In this document: piece after piece, positions 54,729 to 62,918 of the stretch | How the letters are laid out: the number at the start of each line of letters is the position of its first letter | How positions within the stretch are numbered: position 1 is the stretch's first letter | Assembly: GCF_002105285.1 (NCBI RefSeq) | Contig: NZ_MUHR01000002.1 | Location: forward strand, 62,001-126,000 | Length of the DNA stretch: 64,000 nt | Reading direction: 5' to 3' | DNA from: Planktotalea arctica | GTDB taxonomy: Bacteria; Pseudomonadota; Alphaproteobacteria; Rhodobacterales; Rhodobacteraceae | Position numbers and translations under genes: made by a program | The notes under the pieces: generated by a model | What the model was told of the DNA's origin: nothing | The model's input: the letters and a program-made list of their open reading frames with translations, nothing else | Database searches by the model: none

Positions 54729-55355
54729 TCAGAAAAGTGCAAGCCAGATGCCAGCATACATGAACATGCCGCCGAGGCTTACCCATGAATGCCAGATTGC
54801 GTAACGAAACGGTAATGTTTTGCGCGCATAGAAGATCGTGCCGATAGCGTAGGAGGCGGAGCCGGCAAGGATGCACCATGTGGTCGCGGCGGGAACGCCT
54901 TTGAGATCGGGCAGGGCAAGCAGACCGATTGCGCCAAGCGCGAGGTAGGAGGCCGTGGACCAACGGGATTTTATCTGTGGGTTCGTGATCTTGTTCCAGA
55001 TTGCGAGCAGGGCAAGCGCCCAGCACAGGGCAAGGATGATGTAGGTGCGCGGCGTACCTGCTTGAACGAGCAGGGGCGTGAAAGTGCCAGTGATGCTAAG
55101 GTAGATCGCGGCGTGATCAATGCGGCGCAGCAAGGTACGGCGCGCGTGCCACGGCGCGAAATGATAGAAACAGGAGGCTTGATTGGAAGCGAGCGCGCAG
55201 AGCACGTACACAAATACTGCGCAAAACAGTGTTGGGCTAAGCCGCGCGTAGGCGTTTGTGAGCAAAAGCGTACCAGCGATCAGAATTGCAGTAAGCGCAA
55301 CACCATGCACGAGCATATCTGCACGGCGGTTGGAAAGGATTGGACTTGGGTACAT
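54729..55355 (-). CDS. Hemolysin III family (YqfA/PAQR-like) membrane protein
   Basis: About 208 residues with seven hydrophobic helices. The start NRRADMLVHGVALTAILIAG matches the ADxxVH motif; SCFYHFAPWHARRTLLRRID and HAAIYLSITGTFTPLL carry the conserved histidine/aspartate of PAQR receptors and hemolysin III, and FRYAIWHSWVSLGGMFMYAG the C-terminal HxxxH-like motif. Despite the name, the role is uncertain (membrane lipid hydrolase or stress sensor). It is just upstream of trxC. The start at 55355 is chosen on family length; an open frame extends to 55457 into the divergent gene's leader. Confidence 0.87.
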   Translation of the reverse strand: MYPSPILSNRRADMLVHGVALTAILIAGTLLLTNAYARLSPTLFCAVFVYVLCALASNQASCFYHFAPWHARRTLLRRIDHAAIYLSITGTFTPLLVQAGTPRTYIILALCWALALLAIWNKITNPQIKSRWSTASYLALGAIGLLALPDLKGVPAATTWCILAGSASYAIGTIFYARKTLPFRYAIWHSWVSLGGMFMYAGIWLALF

Positions 55356-55517
55356 CGATGCGCAGCCTTGAGCAGTTTGCGCGTTGGATACGAAGCGTTT
55401 TGCCTCATGTCGAGGGGAGAAGCGCCTGACCCGACGTGCTTGTGATTGCTCCAGCATTGCTTTTTTCGTGAATTCTGGCAGTTTATTGCCAATACATAAG
55501 ATGGGGGACGATTGCAG

Positions 55518-56090
55518 ATGTTTTTACCGAAGATTTCACGACGCGCATTTATTCAAACAAGCGCCGCAGGGATGCTGCTGCCGCAATTCGCGCAGGCGCA
55601 GGACTATCAGGTGCCCGAGCAGTTCAAGCCGCAATATGTGCGCATCAAGAGCGACTTTGCGCCGGGTCAATTGTTGATCCTGCCACGTTCGCATTTCCTG
55701 TATTGGATCGAAGAAAAGAACAAGGCGATCCGCTATGGTGTCGGTGTTGGCAAGGCGGGTCTGGAATTTACCGGCGCTGCGACGATCGACGTGAAGAAAG
55801 AGTGGCCCACATGGCGTCCGACGGATGAAATGATCGAGCGTGAGCCAAAAACCTATGGCAAATACAAGGGCAATTTAGATGCGATGCCAGGTGGCCCAAG
55901 CAATCCGCTGGGCGCGCGTGCGCTTTATTTGTTCCAGAATGGTAAGGACACTTATTTCCGTATTCACGGTACGACCCAGCCGAGGTCAATCGGTCAATCG
56001 GTCTCGAACGGCTGTATTCGTATGATCAATAGTCATGTTACTGACCTGTATCAGCGCGTTCCGATCGGCACGACAGTGACGGTTCTGTGA
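55518..56090 (+). CDS. L,D-transpeptidase (YkuD domain) with Tat-like signal
   Basis: 190 residues. The signal SRRAFIQTSAAGMLLPQFAQA looks twin-arginine. The YkuD domain begins VRIKSDFAPGQLLILPRSHF and has the EWPTWRPTDEM block and the catalytic motif HGTTQPRSIGQSVSNGCIRM (His 150, Cys 166). This is the ErfK/YbiS-like group that tethers proteins to peptidoglycan or makes 3-3 links. The ATG 55518 is preferred over TTG 55512 (GGGG upstream fits either). A cell-wall theme links it to the PBP4-like and the other YkuD gene nearby. Confidence 0.93.
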   Translation: MFLPKISRRAFIQTSAAGMLLPQFAQAQDYQVPEQFKPQYVRIKSDFAPGQLLILPRSHFLYWIEEKNKAIRYGVGVGKAGLEFTGAATIDVKKEWPTWRPTDEMIEREPKTYGKYKGNLDAMPGGPSNPLGARALYLFQNGKDTYFRIHGTTQPRSIGQSVSNGCIRMINSHVTDLYQRVPIGTTVTVL

Positions 56091-56146
56091 CACGCGCTTT
56101 GAAATAGGCGCGGCGCTGATTTGCGGCACGCCTTTACTGGTCTGTA

Positions 56147-56629
56147 TCATGTGATGTGACGCGCGCGCGCACCGCGCTCGATAGCGGCGGCGTGCAGGCG
56201 GTCGATATCAAGTTCGTAACGGATTTCTTCCAGAATTCGCAATTCGCTTTCTTGCAGCGTGCCATCCGCAGCGGCGACATCGCAAGACAGCGCATAAGCT
56301 GTTTCGTGCAGGCGCTCTGGGAGATTGTCGCGCACCAAGCCGAAGAGCGCATCGAGGCCATCCTCCTGCTCGAACAAATCAAACACGGTTTGCGCCATGA
56401 TGTTCATACGGTCGATATCGTAACCTGCGAACACAGGCAGATTATTCACGGCTGTCTGGATTTTCACCAACTCGACAGTGCGAATGTCCTCATCAGAGGC
56501 GGATACAGCGATCATCAGCGCAACAAGGCAGTCTTGTGGGCTGAGCGGGTGGGGTGCGGATTGTGTCACGAGAGCGATTGCTTTCCTTGGGGTCCCCTTG
56601 AGAATATTGACGATAACGCGCGCATTCAA
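56147..56629 (-). CDS. TerB-like (tellurite resistance TerB family) protein
   Basis: About 160 residues, helical. [20 protein letters not shown] and [20 protein letters not shown], then [11 protein letters not shown] resemble the acidic metal-coordinating repeats of TerB/DUF533 proteins (the pattern AAADG-x-ES/E). In Rhodobacterales it is often found near lysK, as here, divergently. The frame starts at TTG 56629 without a clear ribosome site and has no ATG near the N-terminus, so the start is uncertain. Function not established, and tellurite resistance should not be assumed. Confidence 0.75.
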   Translation of the reverse strand: MNARVIVNILKGTPRKAIALVTQSAPHPLSPQDCLVALMIAVSASDEDIRTVELVKIQTAVNNLPVFAGYDIDRMNIMAQTVFDLFEQEDGLDALFGLVRDNLPERLHETAYALSCDVAAADGTLQESELRILEEIRYELDIDRLHAAAIERGARARHIT

Positions 56630-56646
56630 TAGGTAGCGCGCACATG

Positions 56647-56674
56647 CCTGCCCGTTCGGGCAGGTTTCTTTTTT
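56647..56674 (+). terminator. Terminator-like hairpin directly before the lysK ribosome-binding site
   Basis: CCTGCCCG / CGGGCAGG (8 bp around TT) followed by TTTCTTTTTT, then GGAGAC and the lysK ATG 12 bases after the T-tract. It has the exact form of a Rho-independent terminator but sits in the leader of a gene read in the same direction. It is either an attenuator of lysK or the end of a transcript antisense to the TerB-like gene, with the lysK promoter then being unusually short. Confidence 0.7.
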
Positions 56675-56685
56675 GGAGACTTGAT

Positions 56686-58260
56686 ATGTCTGATCTGCGC
56701 GATGCTGCGATGAGCTCGAAAGCCTGGCCGTTTGAAGAAGCGCGCCGTGTGCTCAAACGCTATCAAAAAGCGCCGCCGGAAAAGGGATATGTGCTGTTTG
56801 AAACCGGCTATGGACCATCCGGATTGCCCCACATCGGGACATTCGGCGAGGTGTCTCGCACGAGCATGATCATGCGCGCGTTTCAGGAAATCAGCGATTT
56901 GCCGACGAAAATGATCTGTTTTTCCGATGATCTGGATGGCATGCGCAAGGTGCCGGGCAATGTGCCCAATGCGGAGAGCCTGACGGAGCATTTGCAAAAA
57001 CCGCTGACCTCTGTGCCCGATCCATTTGGCGAGTTCGAGAGTTTTGGCCATCATAACAACGCCATGCTGCGCCGTTTCCTTGATACGTTCGGGTTCGAGT
57101 ATGAGTTTTATAGCGCAACCGAATTCTATGCCTCCGGCCAGTTTGACGAGGTGCTGAAGCGTGCGGTTGATAGATACGATGATATCATGGAGGTCATGCT
57201 CGCGTCTTTGCGCGAAGAGCGCCGCCAGACCTATTCGATTTTCCTGCCGTTCCACCCGGAAACCGGGCGTGTTTTGTATGTGCCGATGAAGTCGATTAAT
57301 CGCGCTGATTACACGGTGACATTTGATGATGAGAACGGTCGCGAATGGACAGTTCCTGTCACTGGCGGCAATGTAAAGTTGCAATGGAAGCCTGATTTTG
57401 GTGCACGCTGGGCTGCGCTTGGCGTTGATTTTGAGATGTATGGCAAGGATCATTCGACCAACACGCCGATCTATGACAAGATTTGCCGCATTCTGGGCGC
57501 GCCTGCGCCGGATCATTTCACCTATGAATTGTTCCTCGACGAGAATGGCCAGAAAATTTCCAAGACCTCGGGCAATGGTGTTTCGATCGATCAGTGGCTG
57601 ACCTATGCCTCGTCCGAGAGCTTGTCGTACTTCATGTATCAAAAGCCGAAAACGGCGAAACGGATGCACTTTGACGTGATCCCGAAAGCGGTGGATGAAT
57701 ACCACCAGCAACTGCGGGCCTACGTGGATCAGGACGCCAAAGCGCGGCTTAACAATCCCGTTTGGCACATTCACGGCGGCGACGCGCCAGAGAGCAAAAT
57801 GGTGGTGCCGTTCTCGATGCTGCTCAATCTGGCCTCGGTTTCGGGGGCGGAGGACAAGGATCAGCTTTGGGGCTTTATCCAGCGCTATGCGCCTGATGCG
57901 AATGCTCAGACCAATCCGGATATGGATCAGGCCGCGGGCTTTGCCGTGCGTTACTACAATGATTTCGTGAAGCCGACCCGTGTGTTCCGTGCGCCGAGCG
58001 AGTTGGAGCGCGCCGCACTTATCGCGCTGCGCGACGGGCTTCAAGCATGGGACAAAGGCCTCGATGCGGAAGAGTTGCAGGGCCTTGTGTTTGCCTGCGG
58101 GCGCGAGCGATTTGATCCGATGCGCGGCTGGTTCACGGCGCTATACGAAGTGCTTTTGGGCGCAAGCCAAGGCCCGCGTTTTGGTGGCTTTATCGCGCTC
58201 TATGGCGTCGATGAAACCATCGCACTGATTGATGATGCACTGGCGGGCAAACTCGCCTGA
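56686..58260 (+). CDS. lysK: Lysyl-tRNA synthetase, class I
   Basis: Charges tRNA-Lys. At 524 residues it is the class I (archaeal/alphaproteobacterial) enzyme, unrelated to the usual bacterial class II LysS. Rossmann fold with HIGH variant [20 protein letters not shown] and KMSKS variant [13 protein letters not shown], followed by the helical anticodon-binding region ([20 protein letters not shown]). The ATG at 56686 has GGAGAC upstream; the extra 14 codons back to 56644 run through the hairpin and are unlikely to be translated. Confidence 0.96.
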   Translation: MSDLRDAAMSSKAWPFEEARRVLKRYQKAPPEKGYVLFETGYGPSGLPHIGTFGEVSRTSMIMRAFQEISDLPTKMICFSDDLDGMRKVPGNVPNAESLTEHLQKPLTSVPDPFGEFESFGHHNNAMLRRFLDTFGFEYEFYSATEFYASGQFDEVLKRAVDRYDDIMEVMLASLREERRQTYSIFLPFHPETGRVLYVPMKSINRADYTVTFDDENGREWTVPVTGGNVKLQWKPDFGARWAALGVDFEMYGKDHSTNTPIYDKICRILGAPAPDHFTYELFLDENGQKISKTSGNGVSIDQWLTYASSESLSYFMYQKPKTAKRMHFDVIPKAVDEYHQQLRAYVDQDAKARLNNPVWHIHGGDAPESKMVVPFSMLLNLASVSGAEDKDQLWGFIQRYAPDANAQTNPDMDQAAGFAVRYYNDFVKPTRVFRAPSELERAALIALRDGLQAWDKGLDAEELQGLVFACGRERFDPMRGWFTALYEVLLGASQGPRFGGFIALYGVDETIALIDDALAGKLA

Positions 58261-58319
58261 GTTTGACGGATGGCAAGACTGGGCTAAGCTTCCCTCCAGG
58301 TAACAAGAGGAAAGCCGCC

Positions 58320-58739
58320 ATGTTCCGCCGCATATTCACTGCATTTACCCTTGTGTTTTCGCTCTCATTTACGAGTTTTACGCATGCGGATGAAGCCGCG
58401 AAACCTGCGATCACTGGCACGATCCAAAGCCAGATGGATGCCTTGCTAAAGGACAATTTCGAGCAGGCCTTTAGCTACGCAAGCCCAATGATCAAGCAGA
58501 TGTTCGGCTCGCCCCAGAACTTCGGCACAATGGTTGCGCGGGGCTATCCTATGGTGCATCGCCCTGCTGATATCCGCTTTTTGGAACTGCGCGAGATCGC
58601 AGGCGCGCTCTATCAAAAGGTGCAGGTGCGCGACGGAAAGGGGCAGTTTCATGTTCTGGATTATCAGATGATCAAAGATGAAACTGGTTGGAAAATCAAT
58701 GGTGTGCAGCTTTTGAAAGGCAGCGATTTATCGGCGTAA
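58320..58739 (+). CDS. DUF4864 secreted protein
   Basis: 139 residues. The signal peptide MFRRIFTAFTLVFSLSFTSFTHA is followed by an NTF2-like DUF4864 domain: ITGTIQSQMDALLKDNFEQA, then FSYASPMIKQMFGSPQNFGT, MVARGYPMVHRPADIRFLEL and DYQMIKDETGWKINGVQLL. Predicted periplasmic, role unknown. AAGAGG precedes the ATG. It begins 59 bases after lysK and may be cotranscribed. A perfect hairpin without T-tract follows. Confidence 0.87.
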   Translation: MFRRIFTAFTLVFSLSFTSFTHADEAAKPAITGTIQSQMDALLKDNFEQAFSYASPMIKQMFGSPQNFGTMVARGYPMVHRPADIRFLELREIAGALYQKVQVRDGKGQFHVLDYQMIKDETGWKINGVQLLKGSDLSA

Positions 58740-58765
58740 TCCAGCGCGGCAACCAAAAGGATGCG

Positions 58766-58784
58766 GGGCACCGTTACGGTGCCC
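58766..58784 (+). terminator. Hairpin after the DUF4864 gene
   Basis: GGGCACCG / CGGTGCCC with TTA between, a perfect 8-bp stem. No T-run follows, so it is either a weak terminator or an mRNA 3'-end structure. Confidence 0.45.
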
Positions 58785-58869
58785 TCAAAGGTAATTAACT
58801 CTTCTTTCGCATTTTGACGCTTTGAAACGGGCTCGCGCGATGCGGCCCTTGGCGGAAGAGGATGACTTC

Positions 58870-61158
58870 ATGAACAAGGCGATCACCGATGGCGTGGTGC
58901 TCATGCCACCCGCATTTGCGCAAGGTTTGAACGTATGGGCACGCGGCGACGGAACGCCGGGCTCGGACACTTATCAGGGCACGGCGACGGCTGCATTTGT
59001 GCCTGCGGATCTGGATTTCAGCGGATGCCTCGAGATTCAAAAGACGGATGCGACGCAGAAACTGCGCTACATGGGAGAGACCCCGCTGTTGCCGGGTTGC
59101 TATCTTCGCATCACCGCGCGCATCAAAGCGATGAGCGGGCCACTGCCAAGCGTGCGGATCGCGGGCTGGGCCGGTGGATCGGGCGGAACGCATGTGAGCG
59201 GCGTCAACGAAACGGGCAATTCGGTCAGCCTGACCGCGTATGGCGAAATCATCGAAGTGAGTGCGATCGTCGGGGCCGGGCAACGCACGGGCGTTGACAT
59301 GGTTTGGGGGCGCGCGCCGCTTTACGGGCATTTCGGCCTTGATCTGACGGGGCCGAACGGCGGCGTCGTGCGTGTGGACGATATCATTGTCGAAGATATC
59401 ACCAGCGCCTTTCATCGTGATATGATGAATATCGTCGACGTGCGCGATTTTGGTGCCGTTGGAAACGGGGTTAGCGATGATCATGCGGCCTTCATTGCGG
59501 CGGATCAGGCGGCAAACGGGCGCAAGGTTTTTGTGCCCTCTGGCACTTATCGCGTCGGCTCTTCGCTGACTTTGAACGAGCGGATCGAGTTCGAGGGCAA
59601 GCTCGATATGGACGCGGGCGATATTCTGTCGCTGACCAAGGATTTCAATCTTCCAAAGTATATCGAAGCCTTCGGCGGCGACGAGGAACTGGCATTTCGC
59701 AAAGGGTTTCAGGCGCTCTTGAACAATGCCGACCACGAAACGCTTGATCTGGGGGGGCGACGTGTCACCATCACCGAGCCGCTGGATATGCAGGCGATCG
59801 AGGGCACGCGCAACAGTTTTGCGCAGCGCCGCGTGATCCGAAATGGCCAGCTTTATGTGTCATCCGGACCGGCATGGGATGTGGATGTAACGACGTCTGA
59901 TGCAAGCTATGACACCGCCGATGACGACCGTCTTTATAACGTGAGCAACGTCGCGAATATTCAGGTCGGCTCACTCGTGCAGGGTGCAGGCGTGGGGCGC
60001 GAAGTCTATGTGCGCGAGGTCAATGTCGCAGCGCAGGAAGTGCGGCTTTCGGGGCCGCTCTATGACGCAGCGGGTCGGCAGAGTTATGGCTTCCAGCGCT
60101 TCAAATATGTCCTCGATTTCGGTGGTTTCGAATTGTTCAGCCAGCTTGTTCTTCTCGATCTTGAAATTCTGTGCCGTGGTCACGCATCCGGCATTATGAT
60201 GCCGCGGTCCGGCGTTGCCAACAGTTTGCGCAATTGCACGATCAATCGCCCCCGCGACCGTGGCTTAACCTCTGTTGGCAGCGGGTGTCAGGGTATGTTC
60301 ATCGAGGGGTGCCAGTTTATCACCAACGAGGGGGGTACCGATGCACAAGTCCGCACCAGCATCGGGATGAACGCCAATGCGAATGATCTGAAAATTCGCA
60401 ACAACCGTGCGAGCCAGTTCCGGCATTTCGCCGTTCTGGGCGGGCAAAACTATATTGTCTCGGGCAATCACGTATTTCAGGGGGACAGCAAAACTGATGG
60501 CGCACGCCTTGCAGGTTTTGTGTTTACGCGCACAAACGTCAATCACACGTTTACGGCCAATTATGTCGACAACTGCTTTGTCGAATGGACCAATGAATCG
60601 ACGTCCTCGCCTGAGAACTCAGGTGGTTTTTCGTTCAGTGCTCTGTCGGTCACCAATAATGTGTTCCTATGCAGCGACGTAGCCCCGTGGTTTTCGTTCA
60701 TGGTGATCAAACCCTATGGCGCGGGACACACGCTGCGCGGATTTACCATGACGGGCAATATGTTCCGCTCGACCAAAGGGACGATCGACAGGGTGGAGCG
60801 GATCAACACGACCTTCGCATCGCTCAATATGTCGGCGGTGCGCGATGTGGCGGTCACGGGTAATATGTTTCTGAATGTCGTGACCGGCACGGAAAATCCG
60901 CTGACTTTGGACCACTCCCAAAGCAATCATGCAAAGACATGGTACGTCTCTTTCGCGGGGCGTTTGCCCTTTGGTGGGCGCGCGCAAAGGGTGACCTCTG
61001 TGACCCACCGCAGCAAGATCAAGACGCCCGCGAACGTTACGCAATATACTGCGCCTTGGGTCACGCCAGAGCAGGGGGGTAACGGTGATGTGGTTGAGGT
61101 GGATTGGGAAAAGGACGTCAATGGAACCGTCACGATCACAGCGCGAATGGACGGTTGA
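58870..61158 (+). CDS. Right-handed beta-helix protein (GH28/pectate-lyase-3 related), Rhodobacterales type
   Basis: 762 residues. The N-terminal ~180 residues form a jelly-roll-like domain (GVVLMPPAFAQGLNVWARGD, YMGETPLLPGCYLRITARIK). Then MNIVDVRDFGAVGNGVSDDH, AAFIAADQAANGRKVFVPSG is the start of a Pectate_lyase_3 beta-helix, with parallel-helix repeats to the end (NCTINRPRDRG, GMFIEGCQFI, LKIRNNRA, FTMTGNMFRS, VAVTGNMFLN). No signal peptide is visible. I recall a well-conserved ~760-residue Rhodobacterales family with this start. GAAGAGG lies 8 bases before the ATG at 58870. Activity on a polysaccharide is possible but unproven. It converges on a barrel-like gene 2 bases away. Confidence 0.82.
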   Translation: MNKAITDGVVLMPPAFAQGLNVWARGDGTPGSDTYQGTATAAFVPADLDFSGCLEIQKTDATQKLRYMGETPLLPGCYLRITARIKAMSGPLPSVRIAGWAGGSGGTHVSGVNETGNSVSLTAYGEIIEVSAIVGAGQRTGVDMVWGRAPLYGHFGLDLTGPNGGVVRVDDIIVEDITSAFHRDMMNIVDVRDFGAVGNGVSDDHAAFIAADQAANGRKVFVPSGTYRVGSSLTLNERIEFEGKLDMDAGDILSLTKDFNLPKYIEAFGGDEELAFRKGFQALLNNADHETLDLGGRRVTITEPLDMQAIEGTRNSFAQRRVIRNGQLYVSSGPAWDVDVTTSDASYDTADDDRLYNVSNVANIQVGSLVQGAGVGREVYVREVNVAAQEVRLSGPLYDAAGRQSYGFQRFKYVLDFGGFELFSQLVLLDLEILCRGHASGIMMPRSGVANSLRNCTINRPRDRGLTSVGSGCQGMFIEGCQFITNEGGTDAQVRTSIGMNANANDLKIRNNRASQFRHFAVLGGQNYIVSGNHVFQGDSKTDGARLAGFVFTRTNVNHTFTANYVDNCFVEWTNESTSSPENSGGFSFSALSVTNNVFLCSDVAPWFSFMVIKPYGAGHTLRGFTMTGNMFRSTKGTIDRVERINTTFASLNMSAVRDVAVTGNMFLNVVTGTENPLTLDHSQSNHAKTWYVSFAGRLPFGGRAQRVTSVTHRSKIKTPANVTQYTAPWVTPEQGGNGDVVEVDWEKDVNGTVTITARMDG

Positions 61159-61160
61159 TC

Positions 61161-61838
61161 CTAAAATTTTTGCCAGATCCCAAGCTTGAGTGCAGGGTCT
61201 ACGCCGCGGCTTAAATCAAAGGTGACGCCGATTTCGAGATGACGCGCACTGCTGAGCTCATGAGCATAGGACGGGGTGAAGCTAAATGTGCTTTGCCCCG
61301 TCGGTGCGCGGTACGCCGATAACAGCGCCATGAGTTTACCGCGGTCAAGGTTTATCCCCAAAGTCGCATCCAGATTTTGCGTTCTTTTCCAGAATTTGAT
61401 GTCGTACAGGATATGGGACTCGATCGAGAGCCAGCCGGAGCGCTCCATCAACTGTAGTCCCGTGCCATAAGATGCACCAAGCCGCAGCATGCCGTTTCCG
61501 AGGTTTTTGCCGGCACCAAAATCGAGCGCGAATTGATGGCGCGATTGCGCCGTGCTGAGTGTGTAGCGCATAAAGGCGATCGCTTTCAGCTTGCTGGGGC
61601 GCGTCGCATCGGGGCTGCCGATATCGAGGCCCATGGTCAGTCGATTGCCAAGGCCATATTCCACATAGGTGCTGCCATAGATGTCAGGATATTCAAACGC
61701 GCGCCCCTTTGGCCAGGTAAAGCTGGCGGAGGAAGAGGCGAAGATGTTGCCCTTGCCGCGTGGCCAGGCACCCGCGTGCAAGGGCTGCACCCAAGCCACG
61801 ATCATCCCGACGATCAGCAGAGCTTTCAAAAACCGCAT
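61161..61838 (-). CDS. Outer-membrane beta-barrel-like protein of unknown function
   Basis: 225 residues. The signal peptide MRFLKALLIVGMIVAWVQPLHA is followed by alternating strands rich in aromatic and small residues (NIFASSSASFTWPKG, YGSTYVEYGLGNRLTMGLDI, FMRYTLSTAQSRHQFALDFG, HLEIGVTFDLSRGVDPALKL) ending in an aromatic residue (IWQKF), as outer-membrane barrels do. No family recognised. Its stop faces that of the beta-helix gene with a 2-base gap, and the kinase-like gene is divergent. An export or surface-polysaccharide role is only a guess from the neighbour. Confidence 0.65.
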   Translation of the reverse strand: MRFLKALLIVGMIVAWVQPLHAGAWPRGKGNIFASSSASFTWPKGRAFEYPDIYGSTYVEYGLGNRLTMGLDIGSPDATRPSKLKAIAFMRYTLSTAQSRHQFALDFGAGKNLGNGMLRLGASYGTGLQLMERSGWLSIESHILYDIKFWKRTQNLDATLGINLDRGKLMALLSAYRAPTGQSTFSFTPSYAHELSSARHLEIGVTFDLSRGVDPALKLGIWQKF

Positions 61839-61961
61839 ATTTCCTCACCACTGGCGTTAACCTTGCTTCAGATACTTGAAGAAATGGTTAACGCGCGGCG
61901 GCGAGGGTTCTGGCCATAGCCCGAGGCGCAGGGTATGTGAAGCCAAGCGAGAGGGCCCAAT

Positions 61962-62804
61962 ATGAGCGATTTGCAAGAACTCGAACGATTGATCCGCGCC
62001 GATGGTGCAGAACGCGGGCAGGCCGTAAGCAAACTGGGCTATTTTTGCGCGCCGTTTCGCCCTGCTACCGGGCCGTTGTCGAATAAGGTTATCAAAGTTT
62101 ATCGCGGCCTGCGCAATGTGGCCGAGCTGGAGCGCCTCGCGCGGTGCCATGACGACTACGTTGCTGCGCTTGCCTTGACAGGCGTGGACTTGCCCCTCAC
62201 CGAATTTCACTTGCTGAAGATCGACGGCGCGCGCATTCCGGTGATTGTGCAGGAGGCATTGCCCTCGGATAGCATGATGCGCCCACAGATTATTGTTGCT
62301 GATTTGAACGATGCCATGGCGATGATGGAGGCCGCTGGGCAGGTGATCGCGACCTTCTGGAACAACGCGGATAAGGTACAGGGCCGCGTCGGGTTTCACC
62401 CCTCGATCCGCAATTTCGCCTACCTTGATGGCAAGGCGTTGTTCTTCGATACCTTCCCGCCGCTGATTCACTACTCACGCGATGAAATGGGTAAGATGCT
62501 GCTGACTTTTTCCGACAAACGCTTGATGCGCTGGGTCGGTCCGTTCATTCAAAGGCGCGTTACGGGCATTCAGGACGAGTGGTATTCAGCCCCCGAAACG
62601 CTTGTCGGCCTTGTCGGCAGCGCTTGCCGTTTGCGTCCGTCGGATAGTGATGCGTTCTTGGCATGGGGGCAGGATTTTGCCCACCGTGCTATGCCGCGCT
62701 GGGCGGATGAGGCGATCCCCCATATGAAAGCGCCGCCGAAATTGCCGGGCTATTGGACGGGCTTTCGCAAGGTTTTGGGCCTGCAGGGTGAACCGAACGT
62801 CTAG
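61962..62804 (+). CDS. Protein-kinase-like fold protein of unknown function
   Basis: 280 residues, soluble, no signal. LSNKVIKVYRGLRNVAELER looks like the ATP-binding lysine strand and helix C of a kinase-like fold, HPSIRNFAYLDGKALFFDTF resembles the catalytic and metal loops of aminoglycoside/choline-kinase-type folds (HPxxxN ... D), and PVIVQEAL the hinge. The family is not recognised with certainty. It lies between the barrel-like gene and uvrB, and converges on uvrB with 114 bases between that hold no terminator or gene. It may be a small-molecule kinase or a pseudokinase. Confidence 0.6.
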   Translation: MSDLQELERLIRADGAERGQAVSKLGYFCAPFRPATGPLSNKVIKVYRGLRNVAELERLARCHDDYVAALALTGVDLPLTEFHLLKIDGARIPVIVQEALPSDSMMRPQIIVADLNDAMAMMEAAGQVIATFWNNADKVQGRVGFHPSIRNFAYLDGKALFFDTFPPLIHYSRDEMGKMLLTFSDKRLMRWVGPFIQRRVTGIQDEWYSAPETLVGLVGSACRLRPSDSDAFLAWGQDFAHRAMPRWADEAIPHMKAPPKLPGYWTGFRKVLGLQGEPNV

Positions 62805-62918
62805 GCCGCCAGCGCACCGGAGCGCGATCGTTCAATCAGGTTTCTGGCGAAAGCGGGGAGAGAGGGTTGGGCATTCCCGCACTTTGCCATCAACATAATT
62901 AATACTGCGTAAATTCTC

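Noticed and set aside
56147-56629. Tellurite resistance locus
   Set aside because: Only a single TerB-like domain protein is present, with no terA, terC, terD or terZ neighbours, so the family name does not imply the function.
56626-58044. Open frame of 472 codons antisense to lysK
   Set aside because: It mirrors the codon pattern of lysK and has no start signal or family features.
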